A stretch of 64,000 nt of DNA, taken from contig NC_088303.1 of the NCBI RefSeq assembly GCF_032854445.1, forward strand, positions 21,151,501 to 21,215,500. The letters are read 5' to 3'. This DNA is from Liolophura sinensis (lineage: Eukaryota; Mollusca; Polyplacophora; Chitonida; Chitonidae). How positions within the stretch are numbered: the first letter of the stretch is position 1; each line of letters begins with the position of its first letter. Made by a program: the position numbers and the translations under genes. This document shows positions 1-11,003 of the stretch, piece after piece. Under the pieces are notes generated by a model. That model ran no database searches and was not told where the DNA came from. It saw only the letters and a program-made list of their open reading frames with translations.

Positions 1-1642
1 CACCATTCCTCACCTCGACAAACACACCTCTTCACCCCCACAACCACTCCTTCACAAAGCACCACCACCCTTTACCTCCACAAACACACCTCTTCACCCC
101 CACAACCACTCCGTCACAAAGCACCACCACTCCTCACCTCAACAAACACACCTCTTCACCCCACAACCACACCATCACAAAGCACCACCACCCCTCACCT
201 CAACAAACACATCTCTTCACCCCCACAACCACACCATCACAAAGCACCGCCATCTCTCACCTCAACATACGCACCTCTTCACCCCCACAACCACACCATC
301 ACAAAGCACCACCACCCCTCACCTCAACAAACACACCTCTTCACCCCCACAACCACACCATCACAAAGCACCGCCATCTCTCACCTCAACATACGCACCT
401 CTTCACCCCCACAACCACACCATCACAAAGCACCGCCATCTCTCACCTCAACAAACACACCTCTTCACCCCCACAACCACTCCTTCACAAAGCACCACAA
501 CCCCTCACCTCCACAAACACACCTCCTCACCCCCACAACCAATCCCTCACAAAGCACCACCACTCCTCATCTCCACAAACACGCCTCCTCACCCCCACAA
601 CCAATCCTTCACAAAGCACCACCACTCCTCACCTCCACAAACACACCTCTTCAGCCCCACAACCACACCATCACAAAGCACCACCATTCCTCTCCTCAAC
701 AAACACACCTCTTCACCCCCACAACCACTCCTTCACAAAGCACCACCACTCCTCTCCTCAACAAACACACCTCTTCACCCTCACAACCACTCCTTCACAA
801 AGCACCACCACTCCTCTCCTCAACAAACGCACCTCTTCACCCCCCACAACCACTCCTTCACAAAGCACCACCACTCCTCATCTCCACAAACACACCTCTT
901 CACCCCCACAACCACACCATCACAAAGCACCACCACTCCTCATCTCCACATACACACCTCTTCACCCCCACAACCACACCATCACAAAGCACCGCCATCT
1001 CTCACCTCAACAAACACACCTCTTCACCCCCACAACCACACCATCACAAAGCACCACCACTCCTCACCTCCACAAACACACCTCTTCACCCCCACAACCA
1101 CACCATCACAAAGCACCGCCATCTCTCACCTCAACAAACACACCGCTTCACCCCCACAACCACTCCTTGACAAAGCACCACCATTCCTCTCCTCCACAAA
1201 CACACCGCTTCACCCCCACAACCACACCATCACAAAGCACCACCACTCCTCACCTCCACAAACACACCTCCTCACCCCCACAACCACACCATCACAAAGC
1301 ACCGCCATCTCTCACCTCAACAAACACACCTCTTCATCCCCACAACCACTTCTTCACAAAGCACCACCACTCCTCTCCTCAACAAACACACCTCTTCACC
1401 CCCACAACCACTCCTTCACAAAGCACCACCACTCCTCACCTCCACAAACACATCTCTTCACCCCCACAACCACTCCTTCACAAAGCACCACCACTCCTCA
1501 CCTCAACAAACACACCTCTTCACCCCACAACCACACCATCACAAAGCACCACCACTCCTCACCTCCACAAACACACCTCCTCACCCCCACAACCACACCA
1601 TCACAAAGCACCACCACTCCTCACCTCCACAAACACACCTCC
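1..1642. repeat. 62-bp minisatellite, about 26.5 copies
   Basis: Tandem units of 62 bp (some 61 bp through loss of one C) run from the window edge to 1642, so the array continues to the left. Each unit contains a CACAAAG end, a CACCACCA-type start and a CTTCACCCCCACAACCAC core. The plus strand is almost free of G and is built of C, A and T. Variant units occur: CACACCATCACAAAG versus CACTCCTTCACAAAG ends, and CACCGCCATCTCTC versus CACCACCACTCCTC starts. Since 62 is not a multiple of 3, successive units are read in different frames and long His/Pro/Thr-rich frames appear by chance (for example 1167-1655); I do not regard these as genes. Confidence 0.97.
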
Positions 1643-2163
1643 AGGGCTTACTTAACGAAGTGTACTTCATATCTGCACTACATACGTTGTTATGGTAGTT
1701 AAGAGCTTACTTAACTAAGTGTACTTCATATTTCTACTACATACGTTGTTATGGTAGTTAAGGGCTTACTTAACTAAGTGTACACCATATCTCTACTACA
1801 TACGGGGGCCTCCGTGGCTCAGTCGGTTAAAGCGCTAGCGCAGCGTAATGACCCAGGAGTCTCTCACCAATGCGGTCGCTGTGAGTTCAAGTCCAGCTCA
1901 TGCTGGCGGCCGTACGTGAGAAGGTCTGCCAGCAGCCTGCGGATGGTCGTGGGTTTCCCCCGGGCTCTGCCCGGTTTCCACCCACCATAATGCTGGCCGC
2001 CGTCGTATAAGTGAAATATTCTTGAGTACGGCGTAAAACACCAATCAAAAAAAAAAATCTACTACATACGTTGTTAAGGACTTACTTAACTAAGTGTACT
2101 TCATATCTCTACTACATACGTTTTTATGGCGGTTAAGGGCTTACTTAACTAAATACGCTTCAT
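1643..2163. repeat. 59-bp minisatellite, about 4.5 copies, split by a SINE
   Basis: Units start at 1643, 1702, 1761 and 2077 with a partial unit from 2136. Each begins AGGGCTTACTTAACTAAG and ends near ATGGTAGTTA. The spacing is 59 bp in the complete units. The third unit is interrupted by the SINE at 1805-2057 and also lacks about 9 bp after it. The array abuts the 62-bp array but has no sequence similarity to it. Confidence 0.93.
1805..2057 (+). mobile_element. tRNA-derived SINE (family 1), recent insertion with 13-bp target duplication
   Basis: Full-length copy inside a 59-bp minisatellite unit. The tRNA-like head has an A box (TGGCTCAGTCGG, 1815-1826) and a B box (GAGTTCAAGTCC, 1883-1894) for RNA polymerase III. 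A conserved body rich in CCGGTTTCC and GCCGCCGTCGTATAAGTG follows, with the tail GAGTACGGCGTAAAACACC and an A run. Perfect direct repeats TCTACTACATACG flank it at 1792-1804 and 2058-2070; they are part of the minisatellite unit, so this is a true target-site duplication. SINEs encode no protein and are mobilised by LINE machinery. Confidence 0.95.
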
Positions 2164-2432
<269 letters not shown>

Positions 2433-2715
2433 CAGGTAATAAAACCTGTTAATAACCTTGGTAATAAAACTTTGTAAAATGTAAAATGCGGGTCGTTTTA
2501 TAATTAAAAAAAATTAGTATCATTTCAATATAAGTATATGTGACTGTATATAGCAAAAACACGAATCCAGTATTTATGAAAGGCGATAACGAGCTATTCT
2601 TAGTATCGGTAAATAGAGAAAATTTGACTTGATGAACAAATATTGATTTCTGTTTTAATAATGAGCATATGTTATAGTTGTAATTTTGTTTTGTTTTTGA
2701 TAGTAAGCAACTTAC

Positions 2716-2970
2716 CACTTGTCCATACCACAGTGCCGCTTTCCTCTTTGGCCCCAAGCCAAAACACTTTGACGTAGTATGGGAATTCTGTGTCGATGAA
2801 GTTATTGATGTCCTCGCTGTAGATTTCTATTAGTGTAGCACCCTGCTTCCGACAAGACTTCTGAGATTCCGACCATGATCTTCGATCGCCTACTGTGAAG
2901 TAGCAAGTGTGCTCAAAAACCCCTGATACTTCAGACGCTAAATCTTCAGGACATACAAGTTTTTCAGCCT
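2716..2970 (-). CDS. C-type lectin domain exon (partial gene)
   Basis: This 255-bp minus-strand exon has no stop. It starts after a TTCGTCCACAG acceptor and ends at a G/GTAAGT donor, with phase-1 introns on both sides. The 84 complete codons give the N-terminal two thirds of a C-type lectin-like domain: an opening VCPED, then HTCYF, then RSWSESQKSCRKQGATLIEI, then a WLGA strand and VVWTSG. The cysteine spacing, the SWSES..SC helix and the WLG motif are hallmarks of the fold. CTLDs are secreted or membrane glycan or protein binders, often immune recognition molecules in molluscs. The distal EPN/QPD-type loop and last cysteines must lie in a further exon off the left edge, so sugar specificity cannot be judged. 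It pairs by phase with the signal exon at 11004-11061. Confidence 0.88.
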
Positions 2971-3610
2971 CTGTGGACGAAATGATAAAAGCTTATATAC
3001 TGGCAGGAAAACGACACAAAATCAGAAAAAAGAATGTCAAGTTCACTTTTTAAGTTGGTTTTTTTCCAGTGGACTACATTAAAGGAGAAAGACATACATG
3101 AACATCTCTACAAATATCGCTAATTAGTATTCTTAATGTAATATTTAATATATTAATATGTCTCGTATATAAAAGGTTGTCTACATGTAGATACAAGCGT
3201 GTCTTGTAAACTAAAAGAGAAAAAAAAAACAAAAAAAAAAAAACAAAGAAGACCAAAGACAAAATGAATGATTATCTAGACTAGAATTTTGCATATTTTA
3301 GTTTTTTTCTCCTTGCTTTCGAGAAATTCCATTATTCCATACCCTAAGACGTTACTGCAGTGAAAGGCAAGTTTGCCTAATAGCATGATAACATTTTGGG
3401 AATGGTTTTAAACGAATTTCGAAGTTTTTGGTAGACATTTTTTTTGCAGAAAATTAGAATCCCGATTTCTGAAATATTCCCTTCCATCCAAACATATAAA
3501 AAAAGAAACTAAGAAAACTTTAAAAGAAATGACACCACGTCAAGTTGCTTAGTTTCGTTTCATATAAATTGTATTAGTCAGAAGAGAATACGGTGTACTG
3601 TTATTGCATT

Positions 3611-4022
3611 AATTACCTGAACAGAAGTAATCATGAAAACAATTAACAGATTGTAATTAAACTTAAGCATGCACAATTCTGATAATAGGTAACATGTATG
3701 GTAAGTTTCATTAAAATCGGCACAGTAGTTTGGGAGGAGATGCATGGATAAAATTTGAATTCATGGGCAGCACTGTTACGCAAAGTCCTAAATGAAAGTA
3801 ATTATCAAAACAATTCCCCTATTGCCATTAAACTTAAGCATGTACAAATTCAAGCACGAAATAAAGTAAGTTTCATCGAACTCGGTCCAGTAGTTAATTG
3901 GAGGTGATGCACGGGAAAAAATCAGGACTACAGACATGAGAGACAGGCAGACGGACAGGGTGATTCCAGCATGCCTGTGTACCCCCTGCCCCCTAACTTC
4001 GTTGAGGGGGTATAATAATGGT
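3611..4022 (+). repeat. Two diverged tandem units of a dispersed repeat with a terminal hairpin
   Basis: Units at about 3611-3781 and 3787-4020 share TTAAACTTAAGCATG, then GTAAGTTTCAT, then CAGTAGTT followed by GGAG(G/A) and GATGCA. The second unit continues into CAGCATGCCTGTGTACC and a perfect 6-bp stem at 3989-3994/4005-4010 around AACTTCGTTG. I know this hairpin end from invertebrate, especially molluscan, interspersed repeats, but cannot assign a class. Confidence 0.6.
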
Positions 4023-4751
4023 TCATAAGGAAACAGCAAATTGCAGAAATTGTGGGTTGACGAAATTAGACGAAAGAGTACACCTATTACTATGGCTACA
4101 TGTATGTTGTCTTGTAGGTTTGGTGCAATACTAGCCACAGTCTCCATCAAAACAAGGCGATGCCACAGCGGATGGTGTCTGTGAGTTCATATAGAAATGC
4201 AAAAATTTAAACCCCCAGGTATGATAATAATACTGCTGCAGATTGGATTTAAATCCTTTGCTGACAGTTGACGATTTGGTTATCACTTTTATTTAAATAA
4301 TCCCATATCACTATATAAAGGACATATGCTTACTCTCATGTTGACGTCACACTCAATATATAAGTAACCTAATAGAACTTTTATAACAATCACTTGACGT
4401 GCCATACTGTAAAAGATTGGAACCCAAACAAATCCATAAATTCCGTTCAAGCCCTTTTAATGTCTACTCAAGTCAGGCAAATCTAGATTAGGTTATACGC
4501 ACAACTCGTGGAGAACAAAACACCTGTAGTGACAGGAACAATACAATTCGTACCAACTTGCATTTTCCCACCATTACAGCGTTACACAATGTGACTGTAC
4601 CTTTGAAGCATAGCAGTTACGCACAGTGTGAGATAGTGTTGCACTAACTTTACATTACATCCATAACATCATCAAAATCACACTTTCACTTTACAAGTAA
4701 TATGCGCAATAAACTTTTACAGCGTATTACATGTATATATAGGCCTGTGTC

Positions 4752-5043
4752 GGGGCCTCCGTGGCTCAGTTGGTTAGCACCCTAGGGCAGCGTAATGACC
4801 CAGGAGTCTCTCACCAATGCGGTCGCTGTGAGTTCGAGTCCAGCTCATGCTGGCTTCCTCTCCGGCCGTAAGTGGGAAGGTCTTCCAGCAACCTGCGGAT
4901 GGTCGTGGGTTTCCCCGGGGCTCTGTCCGGTTTCCTTCCACCATAATGCTGACCGCCGTCGTATAAGTGAAATATTCTTGAGTACGGCGTAAAACACCAA
5001 TCAAATAAATAAGTAAATAAATAAATAAATAAATAAATAAATC
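4752..5043 (+). mobile_element. SINE family 1, full length
   Basis: Starts GGGGCCTCCGTGGCTCAG, with A box TGGCTCAGTTGG and B box GAGTTCGAGTCC. The body is complete and the tail ends GAGTACGGCGTAAAACACC with six or more AAAT units. No clear target duplication is visible, so it is older than the copy at 1805. It lies antisense to the lectin gene inside intron 1. Confidence 0.95.
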
Positions 5044-6475
5044 TAATATGAATTCATTACCATATATAACATAGCATTGCACATAACTGACTTTATAAAC
5101 TTGACGGAATTTTATCATATGTCTAATAGTAATGCAACACTAAATACTTCAAAATCTAAACGTAAAATTGGAAACAAATGAAATGTAGAAGCTAATACTA
5201 CATGTAGTATACGCCAGGATGGCACTAACTAATTAATCCTATCACTCACAGTATCTGACTAACACAATATAGCTCATGTACAGAACATCATGGCTTACAC
5301 CCATTCGTCACACAGGGGAAGCACTACCCAGCTACACACAGTACTGTACCAACGTGGCGTCAGTAACAGCCAACCGCCATCTGAATCGAATACACTCAAT
5401 GTTAGTACTAATGCAACAAAAAACAAAACAAAGAGAAAACAACATAAAAATAAAAATGTGGACCTAGAAATGTCATGCACTACTATCACGAGCATGCGTT
5501 TGACTAGAAAGTACATACAGTAGTACAGACCATTATATTTTAGGAAGCAGAACATTATGTGTATTAATTCAACATAATGTTCCCCGTACACATAACATAA
5601 TAGGCATATACAACTGAAGTTATTCATACAGATAGCTTACCCCCTCTCATACAGATAAAGTACTAAAATACGGACAGGTCAGCACCAGGGAATACGGTAG
5701 AACAGGGCTACCATAGATCTGCAGTGAATTCCCATGTTGAATATTATGTAATATAATGGAATCATCCCTCAGTACAGACAATATTACAGAATAAAATGCC
5801 AAAAAAAGAATGAAAATCAGTAGTCCGCAATAAATCATAGTTCAAAGAAAACACAGTTTAGAAAGAGAATAACTTGTGTACTTTACGTGTACCATCTTTT
5901 CTTATTCTTACTCTTTGTTAGAGCTCACTTACGTATACAAGCAATACCAACGTAGTTCACAACTTCTGCGCATTATTCCAAAGGGACGTAACTTTTACTC
6001 GTACTTCTGTAACGCGCTTCAAGAGTACCATCATACTCGAGCAGCTTTCAGCGTAGCTTACAAGAATTTAAAAGTGTATCATTGCTTAACTTTAACGTCG
6101 CTCGGAAGTTAACTGCTTTCACAAGATAATTGCAAAGTAACTTACACCATGAAGTCTTGTAAATCAACAAATTTCTACAAAATTGGCAGCGAACACGCCG
6201 TTCCAAAACACACACAAACTGGCGCCCTCGGACAAGCAACACGTGACATAAAGTTTTCAGGATCTAGATTCAACTATATATTTCGTACCCCACAATCGCA
6301 AAATGCATCTGTTCACAATGAATAAAGGTACATATTATCAAAAGTTAAAAGTGCACGCCCGATCGAACTTCTGTTCACATCAGTGAAGTGAAAAATCAAA
6401 AATGCAGATTTAATTAATGTTGCAAGGCAGAAATAAAAAAAAACAAAACGAATTATGAGTCATCTATTACAATAT

Positions 6476-6671
6476 TGTTGTGTCCTACTCACATGGTATG
6501 GTATTTACAATATAGTATGATGTCACTCTACACGGCACTGTATATGTCATTCTATGACGTATCACGTGTTGCGGAAAAAAGCCTTGTCTAGCGCTGGACG
6601 GAAGATATAACAATATTGGAAACCAATATATATATGCTGCGTTGAGCTACTCTTCTACAAGCTGCTATAAT
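6476..6671 (+). repeat. 5' LTR of the gypsy element
   Basis: Starts TGTTGTGTCCTAC and matches the 3' LTR start TGTTATGTCCTAC. The copies share further blocks (CACATGGT, TATGACGTA, CACGTGT, GCGGAAAAAA). They diverge clearly, so insertion is old. It ends just before the primer-binding site. Confidence 0.88.
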
Positions 6672-6672
6672 T

Positions 6673-6683
6673 TGGCGACGAGA
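6673..6683 (+). other. Primer-binding site, tRNA-Ser type
   Basis: TGGCGACGAGA lies two bases after the inferred LTR end. The first ten bases fit the complement of the 3' end of eukaryotic tRNA-Ser (CTCGTCGCCA), the primer used by Mag-type gypsy elements. Confidence 0.75.
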
Positions 6684-6689
6684 ATTCCC

Positions 6690-7478
6690 GATTGCCTTAT
6701 GGGGCAGTTTTCATGGTGGATAGCTACGAGTTCGTCAGGTGCATCATCGATTGCATCTCCTGAGAAGGCTTTACAGATTCCTATACCAGCGCCATTTTTT
6801 CCTACACCGGGCCAGCCTTGCATACCATTGTCTCAGTGGAGGAGACATTTTAATAACTAATTACTTGCCGCTGGAACTGATCAAACGTTTGATGCTCGGA
6901 ACGAGCAAACTCAGCACATTTTCTTTACTTTAGAAGGAGATTGGTAATGACGATGACGACGTCTACGTTAAAGCTATGAAAATGATGAATGGTTATTTCA
7001 AGCTTCCTGTCAACATACCTGCCGAACGACACCGATTCCGTGTTCGAGCTCAGATACCAGGTGAGACTGTTGACACGTATATTGCTGTGTTACGTGATTT
7101 ACTTACGTGATGACTCTTTATGTGATCCTGTGAAATGCTGTGTGGTCAGCTGACTGAGAAAACCAGTGCAACTCGTATTCGACAGCGATTATTGCTAGAA
7201 AACGACGCTCTGGAGATTATCTGTCTTGTAGAAAGTGCGGCGAAGGAAGCCAAATCCAGGATAAATCAGTGATCAGTAGAAACCGAACTACTTCAAACTT
7301 ATACGTCAGTTCAAGTAGAAACAGTCCACAACCGATGGATTCAAGGAAATCCGATGTCTCGGACAGAAAATGTTACAGATGTGGCCCACCCAAACACCTT
7401 GCCAATTTCTCCAAATGCTCAGCTCTTCATAAGAAATGCGCAGCTTGTGCATGTAAAGGCCATTTTGCCTTGGTTTGC
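6690..7478 (+). pseudogene. gag remnant with two zinc knuckles
   Basis: Fragments in more than one frame lie between the primer site and the nested SINE. The clearest part is at 7371-7478, with two cysteine-histidine knuckles. The first (CYRCGPP.H..C) has spacing CX2CX4HX6C, two residues longer than the standard CX2CX4HX4C. The second (CAACACKGHFALVC) has the standard spacing. These bind the element RNA during packaging in the Gag particle. Upstream capsid-like sequence is broken by stops and frameshifts. Confidence 0.8.
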
Positions 7479-7490
7479 CAGCATCTGAAG

Positions 7491-7755
7491 ATTTATTTAT
7501 TTATTGATTGGATTGGTGTTTTACTCTGCACTCAAGGATATTTCACTTACACGGCGGCGGCCAGTATTGCGGTGGAAGGAAAACGGGCAGAACCCGGTGC
7601 AAACCTACGACCGCAGGTTACTGGCAGACCTTCCCACATACGGCCGGAGAGGAAGCCAGCATGAGCTGGACTTGAACTCACAGCGACCGCATTGGTGAGA
7701 GGCTCCTGGGTGATTAGGCTGCGTTAGCGTGCTAACCAACTGAACCCTCGCCCTC
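7491..7755 (-). mobile_element. SINE family 1 nested in the gypsy element
   Basis: Reverse-oriented copy from the AAAT tail (7491) through the body to a degraded head. The direct repeats GCATCTGAAG (7481-7490) and GCATCCTAAG (7756-7765) match at 8 of 10 positions and look like an aged target duplication. It separates the zinc knuckles from the protease and therefore postdates the retrotransposon. Confidence 0.92.
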
Positions 7756-7780
7756 GCATCCTAAGAAGGAAGTCTAGCAA

Positions 7781-8362
7781 GTGCTTTATGTCTCAGAGTT
7801 CGATGATTCTAATGATGCTCAGGTACTTTGTACGGACTCTGCGGTCCAGAAGGAAAAGGTTTTACAATGTGTTGTAAAAGTGACCTCTATTGACTTGAAC
7901 TTAGAGCTTGATACAGCCTCTGATGTTTCTTTGCTTAGTTTGAATGTGTTTGATAAATATTTTGTTAGAGAAGCACTTGAGCTATGCAATTCAAATGCTC
8001 CAAACATCACCAGTTACGCTACTCAAACCATTGAAGTAACATGTTGTTTCAATACTTCTGTGTCTTATAAAGGTAATTCTACCAATGCAACATTCTATGT
8101 CGTACCTAAAAGTTCCAGTCTGATTGGTAAAGATGTACTTCAAGGTCTTGAGATAAACATAGAGGGCAATGCTCTTACATGCAAAACAGTTCATGTGGAT
8201 ACTAGCTGTTCTAAGGGAAGTGTGAATTGTAAAACGCCTGACATGGTGTCTACCTTGCCTGGTAATGTACCTCCCAACAGTAGTTCTGATGTATCTATTA
8301 AGGGTGAGTTTTCAGAGTTGATTAGTTCCAAAAGCTCTAAGGTAATAGGGTTCAAACACTGA
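7781..8362 (+). pseudogene. gypsy aspartic protease remnant
   Basis: A 193-codon open frame after the nested SINE. The retropepsin active-site region reads ELDTASDVSLL, with the catalytic Asp at about residue 44. The usual DTG or DSG is changed to DTA, which would probably hurt activity. A later LIGKDVLQGLEI stretch fits the hydrophobic-hydrophobic-G segment of the fold. The protease would cut Gag-Pol inside the particle. The frame ends shortly before the RT domain. Confidence 0.8.
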
Positions 8363-8369
8363 AAACGGT

Positions 8370-8965
8370 CAACCCTGATGTCACCCCAGTACAAAAGAAG
8401 TTACGCAGGCTCCCTCTTGCGATGCGCGACACTGTTTCTAAAGAACTCAAACGTCTTGAGGAGGCCATTAGTAGTGAGAAAATAGACATCTGAGTGGGTT
8501 TCACCAATTGTTGTAGAGTGGAAAAAAGACTGCGGCTTGCGCATATGCGTTGATTGGAGAAGGCCAAACGAATCCATTGTTGCGGATAAGTACCCTCTAC
8601 CTAGCATAGACGAAATGTTAAGTGAAATACACGGTGCTACTTGCTTTTCTTGTCTGGAATTAAAATCCGCCTATCATCAGCTTGAGTTAGCCACTGAAAG
8701 TCGTGATTTAACAGCCTTTATCGCTCATGACGGCTTGTTTCGTTTCGAAAGGGTTTGTTTTGGTCCTTCGTCTGCACCGTCTTATGTTCAGAAAATGAAG
8801 AGCAGTCTGTTAGAAGATTTGCCGGGAGTGAAAGTGTTCATTGACGACATCATGGTATACGGTGAAACACCAGCCGAGTGTGACCGTAACTTGCGCGCAG
8901 TGCTACAGCGTTTGAAGAATGCGAACATTACCTACAATGAGAAATGCCAGTTCAGAACTGACTGA
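8370..8965 (+). pseudogene. gypsy reverse transcriptase remnant
   Basis: The fingers start near 8370 (LRRLPLAMRD) and a frameshift lies near 8488. Clear RT motifs follow: VDWRRPNESI, DKYPLPSIDEML, LKSAYHQLEL, GLFRFERVCFGPSSAPS and the palm FIDDIMVYGE at about 8837-8866. The two palm aspartates survive (FIDD), but the first catalytic Asp (normally DLKSAYHQ) is Glu here (ELKSAYHQ). The frame stops at 8965, and the connection toward RNase H is shortened and shifted. Confidence 0.92.
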
Positions 8966-9179
8966 CTTGGCATTCTGGGGTATGTGATTGATTCACAGGG
9001 AATTCACCCCAACTCTGAAATGGTACAAGCAATCACTGATACACTTGTTCCATAAAATAAGGACAATACCTATCTTACGCGAAATTTGTGTCAAATTTTT
9101 CGTCTGAGGTTCATTCAATTCGCGATTTACTGCAACCCGACCGGTTTACCTGATCAGATTCCGCTCATCACGCATTCCG

Positions 9180-9500
9180 CTCAGTTAAATAGATAGTGGA
9201 CAGTCCTGTTCTATCTCTCCTCGACCCGAATTGCGAGACCATAGCCACGACTGACGCAAGTGGCTACAGTCTAGGTGCCAAATCATGAATGGTTCTGATT
9301 ATCTGATCTCTTCTATATCGCGTACCTTAACGGCACAGGAGAGAAAATATCCTTCAGATGAACGCTAAGAACGTGGACCGTTAAAAAGTGGCATACTTAT
9401 TTATGGGGTCGCAAGTTGGAATCGCGATCAGATCACCAAGCTCTAACTACGCTGTTGTTGTCAAGAGGTCAAGGTCACAGATCTATGCGTATTACCAGAT
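9180..9500 (+). pseudogene. gypsy RNase H remnant
   Basis: Pieces typical of the RNase H next to gypsy RT remain: TTDASGYSLGA around 9247-9279, a SRTLTAQERKYP-like stretch near 9320-9355, and further fragments to about 9480, split by stops. This domain removes the RNA template strand. It is not functional here. Confidence 0.78.
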
Positions 9501-9808
9501 GAAATGCCCTTTTAGGCGCAATACAAATATTTAGTATCGCACAAGCCGGGTACGCTGAATAAGGTGGCTAACGCGTAAAAGCGACTATCCTTGAATCCCT
9601 CTACCCTTGCCATTGAGGAAGATTGTGACGTAGTTTGTGAAATTGTTCTAAATAACAAAAATAGTGTCATTTCCGCTTCTGAACTCCGCGATGCTACGGT
9701 ATCGGATGAGACATCTCGCAAGCTCATTTCCCACATCCACGACGGTTGACCTCAGACAAAGAAACAAGTTGATGTAAATCTACAGTCGTTTCAACAATCC
9801 GGCTTAGA

Positions 9809-10143
9809 TTGTAACCGATAATGGCCCTCAGTTGATGTCACAAGATTTTGAAGATTTCCTTAGATCGAGAGATATTAAACATAGACTTTCGTCTATATAT
9901 CACCCGGAGGGAAAAAGAGAAGTTGTGCATTTCAATGGGATTTTGAAAGAGATTATTCGGTCAGCTCGATTTCAGAAACTGAATGTTAAAACTTACGAGT
10001 TTTTAGGTTCATATAGAGCTACTTGTCATACTACCATGGGAGAGTCTCCATCCATCATATTACACGGTCGACAAATGCGCACAGCGCTTGACATACGAGA
10101 CCACAAACTCCACACTTCGCAGAAGCCATGCGCACGCGCTTGA
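9809..10143 (+). pseudogene. gypsy integrase core remnant
   Basis: The DDE-type core is visible from TDNGPQLMSQDF, containing the second catalytic Asp, to YHPEGKREVVHFN and a GESPSIILHGR end. The third catalytic residue, normally Glu in a GxVExxN context, is replaced (EVVHFN). The zinc-binding N-terminus and the first catalytic Asp appear lost in a deletion near 9760-9805. The region 9500-9760 keeps linker-like fragments (SHKPGTLNKVANA). Confidence 0.85.
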
Positions 10144-10654
10144 AAACGTGTCAGTCCAAAAGCAAGAAGTACTATGATCAGAAAAGGAGTGTCTGCTCAC
10201 GAGTTCGTAATGTAATGTTGTCCGTGTTAAAAGGCCACAAAAAGTACCCAAACGTCAGAACAACTTTTCTGACCCAATCAGAATAAGCAAACAAATAGGT
10301 CATAATATATATGTTCTTGAAAACGTATAGAAGTTGAATGTAAAGTATTTGTTAACCTCTCATACGAATTATAACTTCTGTCAAAGTGTGCCTGGTGGAG
10401 TGAAGATCGATAGTTTTAGTCTGAAGTCGGCTGCGAATGTTAACACGGAGACAAGAACACCAAATACAAATCAGTCTAGATACAGCGCGTAGGCTAAGCC
10501 TTCTAGAGTATCTCTGTCTCCAATATGGAGCAAGGAATACCTTAAGTATTAGTTAATCAGCGATTTTCTGTTAGCTTGAAAGTTTGTTACATGTGTTACT
10601 TTATTAGAAGTCACAAAATTATTTTATTACTCGGCAGTTGATACCGCGCCCTTT

Positions 10655-10668
10655 AAGAGGAGAGGAAA
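10655..10668 (+). other. Polypurine tract
   Basis: Fourteen uninterrupted purines (AAGAGGAGAGGAAA) immediately precede the 3' LTR, as expected for plus-strand priming. Confidence 0.8.
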
Positions 10669-10845
10669 TGTTATGTCCTACGCACATGGTGTTGTGTTTA
10701 CAATGCAGTATGACGTCATTGTACATGGCGCTATATACGTCATTATATGACGTACCACGTGTAGCGAAAAAAAGCGTTGTCTAGGTCTGGACGGTAGATG
10801 TAACAATGCATTTTTTTTGGAAAGCAATATATCAGTTGGGCATAA
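10669..10845 (+). repeat. 3' LTR of the gypsy element, truncated
   Basis: Starts TGTTATGTCCTAC and follows the 5' LTR to the AACAAT/GGAAA.CAATATAT region. The last 20-30 bp are not recognisable. No target duplication can be read, as the right end is lost. Confidence 0.82.
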
Positions 10846-11003
10846 AAAATGGGCCGTACTTTGACACTCAATATCCCCGATACCCTTTTACGTCAGCTTC
10901 TAAAAATTTACACACTCAAAACCCATTATGTCTTAAAGGTACAAGACCAAATTTCATCCTAAAACTAAATACTTAATTATGAGTGACATTTCATAACAGT
11001 TAC

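Larger units (their letters stand above)
6476..10845 (+). mobile_element. Degenerate Ty3/gypsy LTR retrotransposon
   Basis: In order it shows: 5' LTR, primer-binding site, gag with zinc knuckles, aspartic protease, reverse transcriptase, RNase H, integrase, polypurine tract and a truncated 3' LTR. The PR-RT-RH-IN order defines Ty3/gypsy. Stops, frameshifts and deletions occur in every domain, so it is dead. There is no env-like region. The tRNA-Ser-type primer site points to the Mag/C-clade side of the family (inference). It sits in intron 1 of the lectin, on the opposite strand. A SINE interrupts it between gag and protease. Confidence 0.92.
2971..11003 (-). other. Inferred intron 1 of the C-type lectin gene
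   Basis: About 8.0 kb between the signal-peptide exon and the CTLD exon on the minus strand. It is filled with a diverged repeat (3611-4022), a SINE (4752-5043) and a plus-strand Ty3/gypsy remnant carrying another SINE (6476-10845). The stretches 2974-3610, 4023-4751 and 5044-6475 hold no gene I can support; they are AT-rich with only short chance reading frames. The intron rests on matching phase and splice signals, not on transcript evidence. Confidence 0.6.

Noticed and set aside
1-1642. CRISPR-like regular repeat array
   Set aside because: Units are contiguous with no unique spacers, and the genome is eukaryotic.
1167-1655. 162-codon His/Pro/Thr-rich frame
   Set aside because: It is the 62-bp minisatellite read in three frames in turn. 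There are no promoter or splice signals, and the repeat has no coding constraint.
1805-1900. Possible tRNA gene from A and B boxes
   Set aside because: Box spacing and flanks fit a SINE head. No cloverleaf or acceptor stem can be drawn, and many identical heads continue into the same SINE body.
3788-4150. 120-codon minus-strand frame
   Set aside because: It runs through the repeat with the terminal hairpin, so it is not a gene.
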